A stretch of DNA of 64,000 nucleotides from Diadophis punctatus similis (Eukaryota > Chordata > Lepidosauria > Squamata > Dipsadidae), in the NCBI GenBank assembly GCA_023053685.1, contig JALIGW010000001.1:229533434-229597433 (forward strand). Reading direction: 5' to 3'. Positions within the stretch are counted from its first letter, which is position 1; each line of letters opens with the position of its first letter. Both the position numbers and the translations under genes were made by a program. Positions 1 through 49,275 of this stretch are shown here, piece by piece. Under the pieces are notes generated by a model. That model saw only the letters and a program-made list of their open reading frames with translations. It searched no databases and was not told where the DNA came from.

Positions 1-560
1 CCTAATTAGAACACAGGGTTAGTTCTAAGACCAGCAAAATATTGAACTTTTCTAAGACTAGATTTAGAATATAAAATATACAGTATGTAAATAAAATAGC
101 CTTCTTCAAACCAAATCCATCAAGTTTCACATATTTTTAGTATTTGCACCTAAAACCTTTGCAATTTTGCAAAAGAATTACAACATGATATTTCAGAGAA
201 AAATGCTAAAATCTTGTGAGATTGAGTGACCACACCATGGACTCTGCAAACCAATTTTAAGAACTACTCAATTGTTATTTACATAATATCATCATTAAAT
301 AAAACATAGATTTGTATAATGTGCAAACCAGGTCAATGCTTCGAAGAATTTTTCATATAATTATTTTTGCTTCCAGGCACACATATTTCTCTCACCTTTC
401 ATTCTGTTCTGCACTCTGTGTATTTGTATCTGAAAACATTACCCACCACTAAGTAGATTGAATGTCAATGGGGCGGATAATGTTCCTATGTTATAATGGG
501 TACATTTGATTATATTTGTACATTCTCAGGTGAAATATTATCAGTGGGTTGGATACTTAC
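1..560. other. MUC6 intron 11, partial: no feature seen
   Basis: AT-rich sequence left of the exon 11 donor. I looked on the minus strand for the next VWD2 exon and did not find one. Confidence 0.6.
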
Positions 561-38101
<37,541 letters not shown>

Positions 38102-38197
38102 AGCGATGAGTCCTTTTCCCCCTTCCCACCCCTCTTGGCTGAAAATGGACAGTTCTGCTGCTGCCACTTTCTAGCCTCAGGTCTTCAAGCTTGGATG

Positions 38198-38204
38198 TTT
38201 TATA
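38198..38204 (-). promoter_or_regulatory. Predicted MUC6 TATA box
   Basis: TATAAAA on the minus strand, 97 bp upstream of the start codon. This predicts transcription start at about 38168-38173 and a 5' UTR of about 70 nt. Further upstream on the same strand lie a GATAAAG at about 38303 and a TGTTTGG at about 38285; these resemble GATA and FOX sites, which would suit a gastric mucin, but that part is inference. Confidence 0.6.
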
Positions 38205-38209
38205 TGTAG

Positions 38210-39500
38210 CAGTGCAAGTCCCTCCCTTCTTCCTATGCTCTTCCTGAGAGGGCCACAGCTGAGCAAAGTGGAGTGGCCGCCAAACAGGATCTTCTCTTTA
38301 TCAGGCTCAGCACACTGAAATGCTATTTAGAAAAAGAGGGGGGAAATAATCTCTTTCACTTTATTATCTTATTTACTGTAACCTGCGTGGATAGATCTGG
38401 CTTATAACCTTTTAATTGTATTTACCATAAAAGTGTAGATCTGAGTCCCGAAGAAATATAGGTCCATTTAGTCACTGAAGCTGATAGCAGCTGATAAAGC
38501 TGGGGCATTCTATATCCTTTTCACAGTAGCTTGCCATATATTCATTAATTCATCCATATTTTCCCCCCCTGTTTCTACGTCAGCCTGAATATTTCCTTGA
38601 AGACCAGCAAAAGAATTTGCAGGAGAAGATATGTTTTCACAAAGTACGCATTTGCAGTTTCATACCTTGTGAGCTGAGAACTGTGTAGTAGAGCTTGGAG
38701 TAGAACAAGAATCAAAGGATAATCGCATTACCAGCTGCATAATCCAAGAAATGTGAAGCAGATAATTTAGCTTAAGAATGCACACTACAAAAAAAATATT
38801 CTTGAACATCCATGCTATTGGCTGAAAATGGAATAATGCTTTTTTTGGCAATACCAATAGCATGAGCAGGAAATAAGGACAGGGAGAGAGACAGGAAGAA
38901 AGAAAAGAAAAAGCAAGGTGCCTTCGTTTCCATTGAACTAGACCTTATCTCCTTTAAAATCTCATTCTTTCTCTCAGGGTTTATACTTTCACACTCAGTG
39001 GGAAGGAACATATTTCAGCTCTGAGAAATGATATTTGTTTACAGGATGAGGTCTGTTGAAGAAGAATTACGGGGAACATACTTCAATTCATAATGGTGTA
39101 ATAAAACTCAGTTTGATTAAATGCAATTCCATTACACAAACCAGTGTCCGAATCCCATGCAAATGAATGTGAGGTGTGTTCTTGGGCAGCTCCTAATTCT
39201 TTTCAGTGAGCTTCATGAAGCAGAACTGGGTAGAGATTTTCTTTTTGGAAAAAAAAATTGAGTGTTCAAAGCTTTCTTTTTTGTTTGCTAGTAGTCAAAA
39301 GGGATAGGTAGCTCCATGCCAATCTTCCAGGCCCATTTTTGTGGGACCTGAAGCCAGTGAAGATCACAATGCCAGATGCTATATCTGCAGGGTGGGTGGG
39401 TGATGAAGAAAGTTGAAATGGTAGCTGCAGGTTAAAAGCCCCTGGTAGGTACTCATTAAAATGTGGTAAGGCTTTGCTCATGTTGTTGCAGCTACCAGCC
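38210..39500. other. MUC6 upstream region: no further feature seen
   Basis: Holds the proximal upstream sequence of MUC6 and then AT-rich DNA. I looked for a divergent first exon and found none. Confidence 0.45.
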
Positions 39501-39504
39501 ACCA

Positions 39505-39762
39505 TGAAGGCAGAACAAGAAGCAATGGATGGAAACTACTCAAGGGCAGAACCAGCCTAGAACTAAGGAGAAATTTCTTGACAGAACAACTAATCAGTGG
39601 AATGACTTGCCTCCAGAAGTTGTGGATGCTCCAACACTGGAGGTTTTAAAGAGGAAATTGGACCACCATTTGTCTGAAATAGTATAGGGTTTCCTGCTTG
39701 AGAGAAAGTTGGACTAGAAGACCTCCAAAGTCCCTTCCAACTCTGTTATTTTGTTTTCCTAT
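39505..39762 (+). mobile_element. CR1 LINE 3' fragment
   Basis: cagaacaagaagcaatggat, ctaatcagtggaatgacttg and gttggactagaagacctcca, then cccttccaactctgttattt. Confidence 0.85.
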
Positions 39763-39764
39763 TT

Positions 39765-41285
39765 TTTTAAAAAAACTATTCTTGCAGATATGCTTGCTTC
39801 CAGAATTCAGCGGGTATATGATTTTGGACCCAGAAGGAGATGTTTTGATAATTATTAAAATAGTAATGGAAATAGATGCTTTGGCACTTTCCTGTAAAAG
39901 TTCACCCAGAACTCAGCAAAACACCCAAAATTAGGATGACTACAGCCAGATCTAGCCAGATCCATTCTATAATATCACCTGTGCCATTTGGATAACAGTT
40001 AAATAAATGAAGTGCTAAACAGTTAAATAAATTTTGAAGAAAAGAAGTGCTAAATGTTAGCCACTATTTTTGGTCTAAAAATATAACTTGGAATGGTTTT
40101 CATTTGGAATAAAATACTGATAATTCTGAACTGGTGTAATATATTGCATATTATAGCATGTCCAGATCTTCCCTGGGCAAATTTAAAGTATAATTTGTTA
40201 AAGTGTGAATATACTTTGCAGTGACATTCTATGACTTGAATAAGCTACTCAAAGCAGCATTACTGACATAGACCTGATGTAAAATATGCAGCCTTCTTTA
40301 TGTCAACCAAAATTGTTCCATTAAAAATCGAAGCATTCTCCTGAATGGGTTCATAGACCTGGTTATTATAAAGGAAAGGAAGGTGCACTACAATTTCTAT
40401 TGCATTGTTGACTTCTTGTTCATTCAACATCAGCGGATATAGAGCAGTAATTTCGAGTGTGAATGGATTGGGAAATTATTAAATATTAATTATATAATTA
40501 TTAAATATATGAGAGTAATGATATTCCTTTAAAGATTTGAATTAAATTGAACTGCATTTCATTTAGTTTAAATCTTTGTTCTTACAGCTTCTCAAATCTA
40601 GCTATTGGTACTTCACTGAAGGACCAAGAATACTTCTTAGTGCTACAAAGTTCTGTTTAGATGATTCAAATCAATTGTTTAGATAGCTTGTTCTTGAGTC
40701 AGAGTCTATATATTCAGTAGCAACTACCAAAGATGTAAAGAAGAATTTCGAAGTATTTAAGAGAACTGTCTGCCACAAATATAACTCATGCTTTGAAAGC
40801 AGCTATTGGTAATGTCAAAGTATTGCATTCAAATTCATTTCAAATAGTTAGGACATATTATTTCATTTCATTTAAAATAATCTTCATGCTCAGTTCTGTT
40901 AATTGCTGTGCATTTCTGAATTAGCTAGTTGACCATATCTTTCCTTTAGGAAGATAATGGCAAATCATCTGAGTTGTTGCTGAGAAAACTACGTAGACAT
41001 GTTCATGAAATCTCTACAAGTTGAACTTGACTCAAGTTCAGAATTTCTACCCAGAGACTATAGTGTTTTCTTTAGGGAGAAATTTTAATATAGCAACTTT
41101 GTAGAATGATTCATACGGCCTATGAATTAAGGGGAGAGTTTCCTTCTGAAAGGAAGATTTTGGGGGTTTTATCCTGACAAACAGTACAGAGTTGGAGTCT
41201 GAGACCAAGTAGAGTTACAATACAAACTGAAATGGCTTTGATAGTTGGTTAGTCACAGCTTCCCAAATTTCTCTTCGTATTAACA
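39765..41285. other. No feature seen
   Basis: About 1.5 kb of AT-rich sequence without recognised repeat or exon. Confidence 0.5.
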
Positions 41286-41289
41286 AGCT

Positions 41290-41765
41290 TGGGAAGATAC
41301 TGTTACCCTTGTCAGACTTCATTTGGATTACTATGCCCAGTTCTGAGCACTACCGTTCAAAAACAGTGACAAGTTCAGACGAGGGCTACTAGGATAATGA
41401 AGTGTCTGGAAACCAACTCTCATGCCAAAAACTTAAAGGATAAGATACATTTACCCTATACAAAAGATGACCGAGGGAAGATATAACAGCAGTCTTCAAA
41501 TACCTGAAGATTTATCACACAAAATAGAGAGTAGACTTACTTTATATTGCTCCAGAAGGCAGTGGCAGCACTAACTGGTTAAAACCAGGTTAACTATAAT
41601 GAAAAATGTTCTGATTGTATAAGCACTTAGCCAGTTTGACATTAAACATGATGTATTTTTCTTTTTCTGGAGATCTTCAAACAGTGGTTGTATTGTTAAT
41701 TCAGAGTGGTGATCTCTATTGACATTTGAGGTCTATTATATTATGATTCTACATATTAGAGAACT
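41290..41765 (+). mobile_element. Old CR1-like LINE fragment
   Basis: gacttcatttggattactat and tgcccagttctgagcac, then gtgacaagttcagacgaggg, resemble the CR1 region upstream of the 3' end; strongly decayed. Confidence 0.5.
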
Positions 41766-41784
41766 TTTCAAAAAGGAATGATTA

Positions 41785-42568
41785 CTGTATTTTTCGAAGT
41801 ATAAGACGCACCGGAGTATAAGACGCATCTTAGTTTTTGGGGAGGAAAATAGGAGAAAACAATCTGCCTACCAGGTATTCATCTGGCTAGCGTCCTTAGT
41901 CTGGTCAGCTTCAGCACATTATTTTATCCCCTGGTTAGGACTTAAAAAAACCTTCTTCTGAGAGAATAACAATGAAAGAGCCTGCAAGCCAGTAAGAGCT
42001 AAGAAGATAGTTAGCACCTAGTTAGGGCTAGAAAAAAACTTATTCGGAGCAGCTTCAGCACATTATTTTATCTCCTGGTTAGGACTTAAAAAAACCTTCT
42101 TCTGAGAGAATAACAATGAAAGAACCTGCAAGCCAGTAAGAGCTGGGAAGATCGTTAGCACCTGGTTAGGGCTACAAAAAAACTTATTCGGAGCAGCTTC
42201 AGCACATTATTTCTATCCCCTGGTTAGGACTTAAAAAAACCTTCTTCTGAGAGAATAACAATGAAAGAACCTGCAAGCCAGTAAGAGCTGGGAAGATAGT
42301 TAGCACCTGGTTAGGGCTAGAAAAAAACTTATTCGGAGGAAGTAGAGCAATGAAAAAAAATTCTGCAAAGACTTAGGGCTGGAAAAACATTCTTTGGAGA
42401 GAGTAACAATGAAAAAGCCTGCAAGGTAAGAGCTGGGAAGATCTGTTAGCACCTAGTTAGGGCTGGAAAAAAGCTTTGAAAAAGCTACATTCAGAGTATA
42501 AGACGCACCCTAATTTTCAGCCACTTTTAGGGAGGAAAAAGGTGCATCTTATACTCCAAAAAATATGG
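41785..42568. mobile_element. TA-flanked MITE with internal minisatellite, copy C (784 bp)
   Basis: Ends ctgtatttttcgaagtataa and ttatactccaaaaaatatgg, TA on both sides. Contains about three copies of the cagcttcagcacattatttt unit, in an arrangement different from copy B. Confidence 0.85.
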
Positions 42569-42574
42569 TACTTC

Positions 42575-43260
42575 CTGAATCAATTAGTTGTTGTATTTGA
42601 TGGTATGTCTAACAAAGATACCCAAATTGTTGGGTATCATCTGAACCCCGAAAGTGCCTGAGACAACCCAATATGAGAACATCGTAACAAAAAAAATGTT
42701 AACCTTCATGCCTGAATACTCCAAAAGCAAAACGTAACAACTCTGTTATACTCTTGTTAGTTAGTTCGAGCACTCTGGAGTAATTGATGCAATAGCTAAG
42801 AGACCCAATCTTGTTAGTTTACAGCAATTTATTCTACAGGCTCTTTCTCTGTATAACCCTAAACTGCATGGGAATTGGAATAATAATTATTTTGTAAACA
42901 ATTATTTGAGACAATGGCCTCATGCCTGACTGTGTTGGCTCTGCGCCTGTTAATGTCTTAATTTTCATAGGTGTGAGGTTGCTGAAGTGGAAACTTTATG
43001 TATTAGCCACACCTTGTGTTCTCCCACACTCTTAAGTTAAGGATATTTGTAGAAGGTGAAATTCCATGGATGGAATGAATAAGGTTAACAGGAGTAGAGA
43101 GCATTATACACCAAAATGCTTTTAGAAGACAATTGCTGAAAATTTTTTTCAGCCATAGGAAGAACACTGATAATCACTTTGTATACTTTGTCCATTTCCT
43201 ATAAGTTTCAGTCTCTACTAATGCTCTTGTTATAGTTTTTTTTTAAAAAAATACTCTTGA
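42575..43260. other. No feature seen
   Basis: No recognised repeat or exon. Confidence 0.45.
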
Positions 43261-43264
43261 ATTC

Positions 43265-44098
43265 TTGGACCATTGATTCATCTTGACAGACATGAACACT
43301 GGGTCCTATCTAATAACATGAAATTCAATGATGAGAAAAATATGGTTCTACTTAGGCAGGAAAAACCAAATGCAGAGGCATAGAATAGGTTAATAGGCTC
43401 AATAGTAGTAACTGTGAGGGGGATCTTGGAATCCTAGTGTACAATTACTTAAATATGAGCCAGCAATGTGCTGCAGCTGCCAAAAAAAAAAAGCCAATGC
43501 AGCCCTAGGCTGCATTAACACAAGGATAGAATCAAGATCACATGAAGCGTTAATACCACTTCATAATGCCTTGGTAAGGCCACACTTGGAATATTGCATC
43601 CACTTTTGGTCGCCATGATATAAAAAAGATGTTGAGACTCTAGAATGAGTGCAGAGAAGAGCAACAAAGATGATTAGGAGACTGAAGGCTAAAACATGTG
43701 AAGAACTGGAATTGGATTGCAGGAATTGGATATGCCTACTTTAATGAAAACAAGAACCAGGACTATTGGAATATGATAGTAATGTTCCAATATTTAAGAG
43801 GCTCCCACAAAGAATAGGGGGTCAACCTATTCTTCAAAGCACCTGAAGGCAGGACAAGCAGCAACAAATGGAAGCTAATCAAGGAGAGAAGCAACCTAGA
43901 ACCAAGGAGAAATTTCCTGACAGTTAGAACAATTAATCAGTAGAATGACTTGCCTCCAGATATTGTGGGTGTTCCATCACTGGAGGATTTTAAGAAGAAA
44001 TTGGACAGCCATTTATCTGAAATGTTATAGGGTTTCCTGCTTGATTAGGGAGTTGGACTAGAAGAACTCCAAGGTCAATTCCAACTCTGTTCTTTTGT
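43265..44098 (+). mobile_element. CR1 LINE 3' fragment (about 830 bp)
   Basis: Contains agccaatgcagccctaggct, ggtaaggccacacttggaat, gtgcagagaagagcaacaaa, ggaggattttaagaagaaat and agttggactagaagaactcc in the normal CR1 order. Stops throughout. Confidence 0.88.
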
Positions 44099-44389
44099 TA
44101 TCTGCTATAAGTGGTAAGGCATTTTATCTGTACTTTTTGAACTTCTATCAATTGGCGGCAGAAGGGGAAAAATTTTAAAGCAAGAAAGGTCCTTTACAAC
44201 AACTGTCAACTGGAGAAAATGAAAATAATGGATTGGTTTATAGTACAGAGAAATGTGTGGTGGTGGGGGTTGATTGAGATAATAATTATTAACTTGTGTT
44301 GATGCAATGCCTTCTGTCAGTAGAAGACGGTGAAGGCTGATTTTTAAAGATTTTTAAAAAATCTTGCATCACATTTTTATCAACGACTC

Positions 44390-44557
44390 AAAGTGGTGAA
44401 CATACTTAATACTCCTTCCTTCTCCTATTTTCCCCACGACAACCATCCTGTGAGGTGAGCTGGGCAGAGAGGGAATGCGTGGCCCACAGTCACTCAGCCG
44501 GCTTTCATACCTAAAGTGGAAGTGCTACTCACAGTCTCCTGGTTTCTAGCCTGGTCC
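44390..44557 (-). mobile_element. tRNA-derived SINE, minus strand
   Basis: Reverse complement reads ctagaaaccaggagactgtg, then gaaagccggctgagtgactg, then acctcacaggatggttgtcg; same family as 2063-2680. Confidence 0.65.
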
Positions 44558-44632
44558 TCATCTCTCATCTCTCATCTGTATCATTTCTAAAGCATTGATA
44601 ATCTGTAATCTTTTTCTATCATTAGTTCTAGA

Positions 44633-45121
44633 CAGGGCTGTCAAACTCCCGGCCCGTGGGCCAGATGCATCATGTGCTGGCCATGCCCACGCCCGGTTTA
44701 GCAAAGGGGAAAAAGTCCCCAATATGCTATATAATATATGTAACACATTTTTTTGCTGATAATGAAAATGGAGGGAGACTAGTATAGATCTATTTCAAGC
44801 TATTTAGCTCTCGTCAGCTAGCCATACCCTTACTGGGATTTGAACCCTAAATATATCCCCAAACCCCAAAAACTTTAATCTTAGACTGTCTACAGTTGAC
44901 CTCACCCCATTCCTAAGAGGTCTGTAAGAGGCATGCATAAGCGCACCATCGTGCCTACCGTCCCTGTCCTACTGTCTTATTGTCCAAATTTATCTGTACC
45001 TACTTTGCTTTTGTTTATGTTTATACCATACCTGCTATCTTGTACACATTTTGACAAATAAATAAATAAAATAAATAAATGTCACATGACGCCGCCGTGA
45101 TGACATGAGTTTGACACCCCT
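44633..45121. mobile_element. hAT MITE split by a LINE insertion
   Basis: Ends cagggctgtcaaactcccgg and gagtttgacacccct; duplication GTTCTAGA at 44625-44632 and 45122-45129. Related to the elements at 59193 and 59857. Confidence 0.8.
44855..45080 (+). mobile_element. LINE 3' end inserted in the hAT element
   Basis: Plus-strand counterpart of 5899-6225: aaaaactttaatcttagact, aggcatgcataagcgcacca, then an AAATAA tail. Confidence 0.7.
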
Positions 45122-45344
45122 GTTCTAGAAGGTTAAGAGATTGCAGATGAGGGGAAATACTGCTGCAGATGGTAAATTTTACCCAGTGATTTACACTAAA
45201 GTAAGAAAAACTAGATCCATCTCCATGATTTTAATTTTTCCAACTCCTCTTTCAACATTTTAGAATGCTTTTATAGTATCAAATCTTATGTTTCTTTTTG
45301 TCATATAATATCACTGACTTTTGATGCTGGTAGAAGTAAGTATG

Positions 45345-45490
45345 GCAATCAGTCACAGTGATTTGACATTGTCTGCTTCCTAGAATTGAGAGAGGGTGAC
45401 AGAGTTTGTCACCTAAGGCAGGACTAAAACTCACAGTCTCCCAGTTTCTAGCCCAGTGCCTTCACTGCTACCCCAAACTGGCTCTTACAG
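45345..45490 (-). mobile_element. tRNA-derived SINE, minus strand
   Basis: Reverse complement reads agagccagtttggggtagca, ggctagaaactgggagactg and gttttagtcctgccttaggt; same family as 2063-2680 and 44390-44557. Confidence 0.7.
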
Positions 45491-45573
45491 TACTAAGTTA
45501 GTTCTATAAAAATGTAAGACTAGGTGCGAATGAAAATGGCGTTGTATACTTACCTGAAAGCCCCTTCTCGTAA

Positions 45574-45725
45574 GGTGGAGCTAACCTCCAAGATTGGGTT
45601 AAAGCTGCCCTCTAGCCAATCAGGACCGAGTTTTTGAAAAGTATAAATACAACCCTCTTGCATTGGCACCTCCTCTTTTTGTGAGGGAAGAAGGTCAAAC
45701 TCAATGTGATTACCCATTAAACCAA
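45574..45725 (+). repeat. Left inverted terminal repeat of the DIRS-like element
   Basis: gctaacctccaagattgggt then ccctctagccaatcaggacc and a TATA-like gtataaatac, followed by caaccctcttgcattggcac. Similarity to the right copy weakens after 45680 but recurs at gtgattacccatta (about 45709). Confidence 0.85.
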
Positions 45726-45796
45726 CATATTTAATAACAGGAACGTGGAGAAGAACAATGCATCAGATAGCAGCAAGCCAACTCAATGAACAGGGA

Positions 45797-45901
45797 GGGA
45801 CTTGGAGGCTAGCTCCACCCTACGAGAAAGGACATATCAGGTGAGTACCAACGTCACTTCTCCATAGTGGGTGGAGCTAGCCTCCAAGAATGGGACATAC
45901 C
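45797..45901. repeat. Internal complementary region 1
   Basis: gctccaccctacgagaaagg is the inverse of the left end; tctccatagtgggtggagct is the inverse of the right end (ccacccattatggaga). They are joined head to tail here. Confidence 0.7.
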
Positions 45902-46121
45902 AAAGTACCCTTGTCCCTAGGGCGGGCCACCTAACCTAAGCAGATTAAACCTGCCCTCTAGGCAATCAGGACTGAGTCTAAAAGATAAAAGTTGTCCCTG
46001 TGTCTCCATGCCCCCTCTTTGATGAAGGACAAAGTCAGACTCCGCGTGCCGCTCCCAAAGGAGTCAACAGATATACACGAGTCACTGCCCCTCAAACCGG
46101 CTCAGATAACAGAAGCAAGGG

Positions 46122-46228
46122 AGGGACTTGGAGGTTTGCTCCACCCTACGAGAAGGGGTGTTCAGGTAAGTATACAATGCCCTTTCTCCATAGTGGGTGG
46201 AGCTAACCTCCAAGATTGGGACATACCA
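46122..46228. repeat. Internal complementary region 2
   Basis: Second, better-matched copy: ccctacgagaaggggtgttc then aggtaagtatacaatg mirrors 45545-45595; tttctccatagtgggtggag mirrors 51385-51405. Between the two regions (45902-46121) lies a diverged extra copy of the terminal repeat, so the left end is a tandem duplication of about 325 bp. Confidence 0.7.
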
Positions 46229-48848
46229 AAGCAGTATGTCCACTGGGTGGGTGATCAAGGCCGGCAAGCGACCGCAGTGTTTCGCACCATGTGGCACAAC
46301 ACCCATCATCGAGGTGCCACAGCTGCCAGACCGCAAGGTCCAACCAGGGCCGGGTGGGCCGCGCCGGAAAGACCAGATGGTCACCCGGCAACCTTGCCAT
46401 CGACGCCTGTGTGGGCAAGGCTGCAGTGAAGATGGCACTGTGGGTAGAATACGCAGGAGGGACGGCTGATGAGAAGCCGATGTGAAATCAGAGCTACCAC
46501 GGTGACCCATCATAAGGAGGATGCCTACGACCTGCAGAACAAACGTCACCCCCGTATTGAGAGAGGAAGGGGGGCACAATGCCTGGAAGCCTACAGGGCA
46601 TGACATGCATCGAGGCCGTGCCATATCCATTCAAGGAAGCATGCTGGGAGCAGCCCAAACCGGTCAGGACAAACCCCCCGCATGCCAGGAACCAGGGAAC
46701 AATCCCCTAACAAAAAAGGTGGGCACTACAACCACACCACCACCAGCCAGGGAGAACAAACCCATGGGTCCACCCTGATGGGGAAACTGCATTAGCAGAT
46801 AGTTCATAGGCCGAGGAATCGCCACCAGAGATTGCCAACTACCCACCCATGGCGGGGAGACGAAGTTTGCCATGGCTCACAGGTCACCCCCAAGAGCGAA
46901 GCGATGAACCCGGGCCGATACTGGGTGGGATACTGGGGGACCACAGGGGGAGATACATCAATTGCTTCCTCCAGGGTCCCGGGTATCATAGGGCGAGCCA
47001 GTAGAGGCTGTCAGAAGTGGCATGATAGTACCATTGAAAGATCTGCCACCTTGCAGTGGAGATTGTGGGAGGGGAGGCACCCGGTCTACTTGAGGCGCCA
47101 GAATTGAAGCACCTACTGATGGATAATCCGACAGACGAACATCCACTTGCGTACGTCCTTTGAGCAAATCACGAATACCACCTGAATGGAGTAGGGTCGC
47201 GGATAGAACCCTGCGATCCTTCTCTCTAGTATTGGAAAAACCATGGAACTTCAGCTGTTGCATATAAGTCAGTAGGACCTTAAGGACCTAAAGAATAGGA
47301 ATGTAAATATCAATATGCCATTGAGATAAATGGAACTCGAATGGGAAGGCCCGTCAGGGTATCCGTGAGGTCTGGCCCTAACAAAGCGAAAAACCCGTGG
47401 GAGCAGATGACGACGAGCTATGGGGCGTGGCCCAGGATTGAAGTAGAGATCCCTAGGACAGGACACGGCCTATAATGCGTGGGATCACCCCACGCGAGGA
47501 TCTCGCCCTGCCTACGTCAACCAAGGGAACAGATTGTTTGTGTGCCTTGGGGAGGCGAGAAGGACCTAATGGACAGGCGTTTAAGATCCAACACTGTTTG
47601 GCGCCCGCCCCCGAGGCCGTGGAAACCACTAACCAGGGCATAATGTCTGGCCACGTTGATTCTCAGGAGTCACTTTGGTGGCGTAAATATGAAGCAACGG
47701 TGAATATCAGGCTCCCTGAGGAGCCGCCTGACCCCGCATAGAGACCACTGGGTGCAGAACGAAGCTTCTGAGCAAGAGCAGCCCGAGTGGACCTTTGAGC
47801 ATTGATTCGTACATACATATATATGGCGGGCGGCCATCGGAAGTGTGGTCAGGGATACCCCCCACTGGGGGCTGCGCCTGAATTGCAGCGGCCATCCTCG
47901 AGAAGGGCATCTACCTATAAGGACCAGCCCTGTCCGCCCCATGGTGATGTGACCGCTGATGTCATCTCAACACACACACCCTGGCTTGTTGGGGGGAGCA
48001 TACCAAGCGTATGGTATGGTGAACGTCTGAGCAAAGGCGGAGTGGGCCTGAGAACAGGTTGCCGGAAGAGTAACAGAAGGATCATGCGAAAGTCTTTGCT
48101 TTCTGGCTGGTGAGGATAGTGGCAACCACCGTTAGCGGTGCTGCGATTATGAAATGCTGCCAGCATACTTCAGGTGCTAGTCCGAGGACAGCATCGTGTC
48201 CCGCAGCTGGCGTAGCCAATGAAGGAGGCTGTTGTAAATGGTCTCACTGCCCCTGCCACCACTGAAGGCACCCATGGCAGCAGTGTCTAGGCACCCCCGG
48301 AGCATCAACAGCCGGGATCCAACCCGTCGCCATCCGATTGGGGTTGGCCTCATAGAGTCGCCCTACCTTCAATGGCGTGCTGGACCCTGGTCCTAGAACT
48401 TCCCAGAAATAAGTGCTTGGCCTTATTGCCATGTACTCAAAGGGTCCGATTGGGCTTCCCATCGGGAAATGTCGTAGTTTGGGGAAAAACAGGGTACATT
48501 CCACCCCTACCTGAGTTTAAGAAATAAAGAAAAATTATTTCTTCACAGTGTCCAGAGTGTGGATGTCTTTGTATATCTGCAGTTGTGATTACAGTGTGCC
48601 AGTTTGTGATGCCATTGCTGAAAGGATGCCATGCAGCAGCTGCTGCATATAATTCTTATTTGATAGGACTCCTTGTGTGATGAATGGCCTGTAATACGCT
48701 GTGTGAAGTGAAACACTTGTGTCGTAGCCCTAGTATGGAGTATTAAGCACATCCTAGTTTTAGAGCCAGTGTAGCATGAGAATCATGTTAATCTATGGTG
48801 ACAAAAGGCAGGAGTCATCTGGCAGTGTCTTTTCCCAAGATCAAATGC

Positions 48849-49275
48849 TAATTTAAAGGCGTGCACTCCCTTGAGCTGCAACTCAAAAATTTGATAATCA
48901 GAAAAGATGTCTCAAGACTACTTAGAAGTGGAGAGCCAGTATTAGTCATTTAGGAGGGGAGACTCACCATTTATTCTGAGATAAGACGATGGTAACTTAA
49001 GGCGTGCACCTCCTTGAGCTGCAACTCAAAAAAATTGATAATCAGAGAAGACGTCTCAATACTACTTAGAAGTGGAGAGCCAGTATTAGTCATTTAGGAG
49101 GGGAGCCTCACCATTTATTCTGAGATAAGACAATGGTAATTTAAAAGTGTGCACTTCATTGAGCTGCAACTCAAATTTGATAATCTGAAAAGATGTCTCA
49201 GGATTACTTATAAGCGGAGAACCAGTATTAGTCCTTTAGGAGGGGAGCCTCACCTTTTTTTGAGATAAATGTAAT
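48849..49275. repeat. Three tandem copies of an unrelated 143-145 bp unit
   Basis: Units begin near 48858, 49001 and 49146 and share gagctgcaactcaaa, gataatcagaaaagatgtct and tttaggaggggag. The third copy is most diverged. Lower GC than the surrounding element. Confidence 0.9.

Noticed and set aside
39000..45000. Search for a divergent MUC2 first exon
   Set aside because: No signal peptide exon with a donor site followed by a CSTW/STFD-type exon was seen on the plus strand.
46082..46630. 182-aa minus-strand frame
   Set aside because: It runs through the internal complementary region and has no recognisable domain; treated as part of the inverted-repeat element.
48849..49275. Possible CRISPR-like or small-RNA array
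   Set aside because: Units are directly adjacent at 143-145 bp without spacers; a plain tandem repeat in a vertebrate genome.
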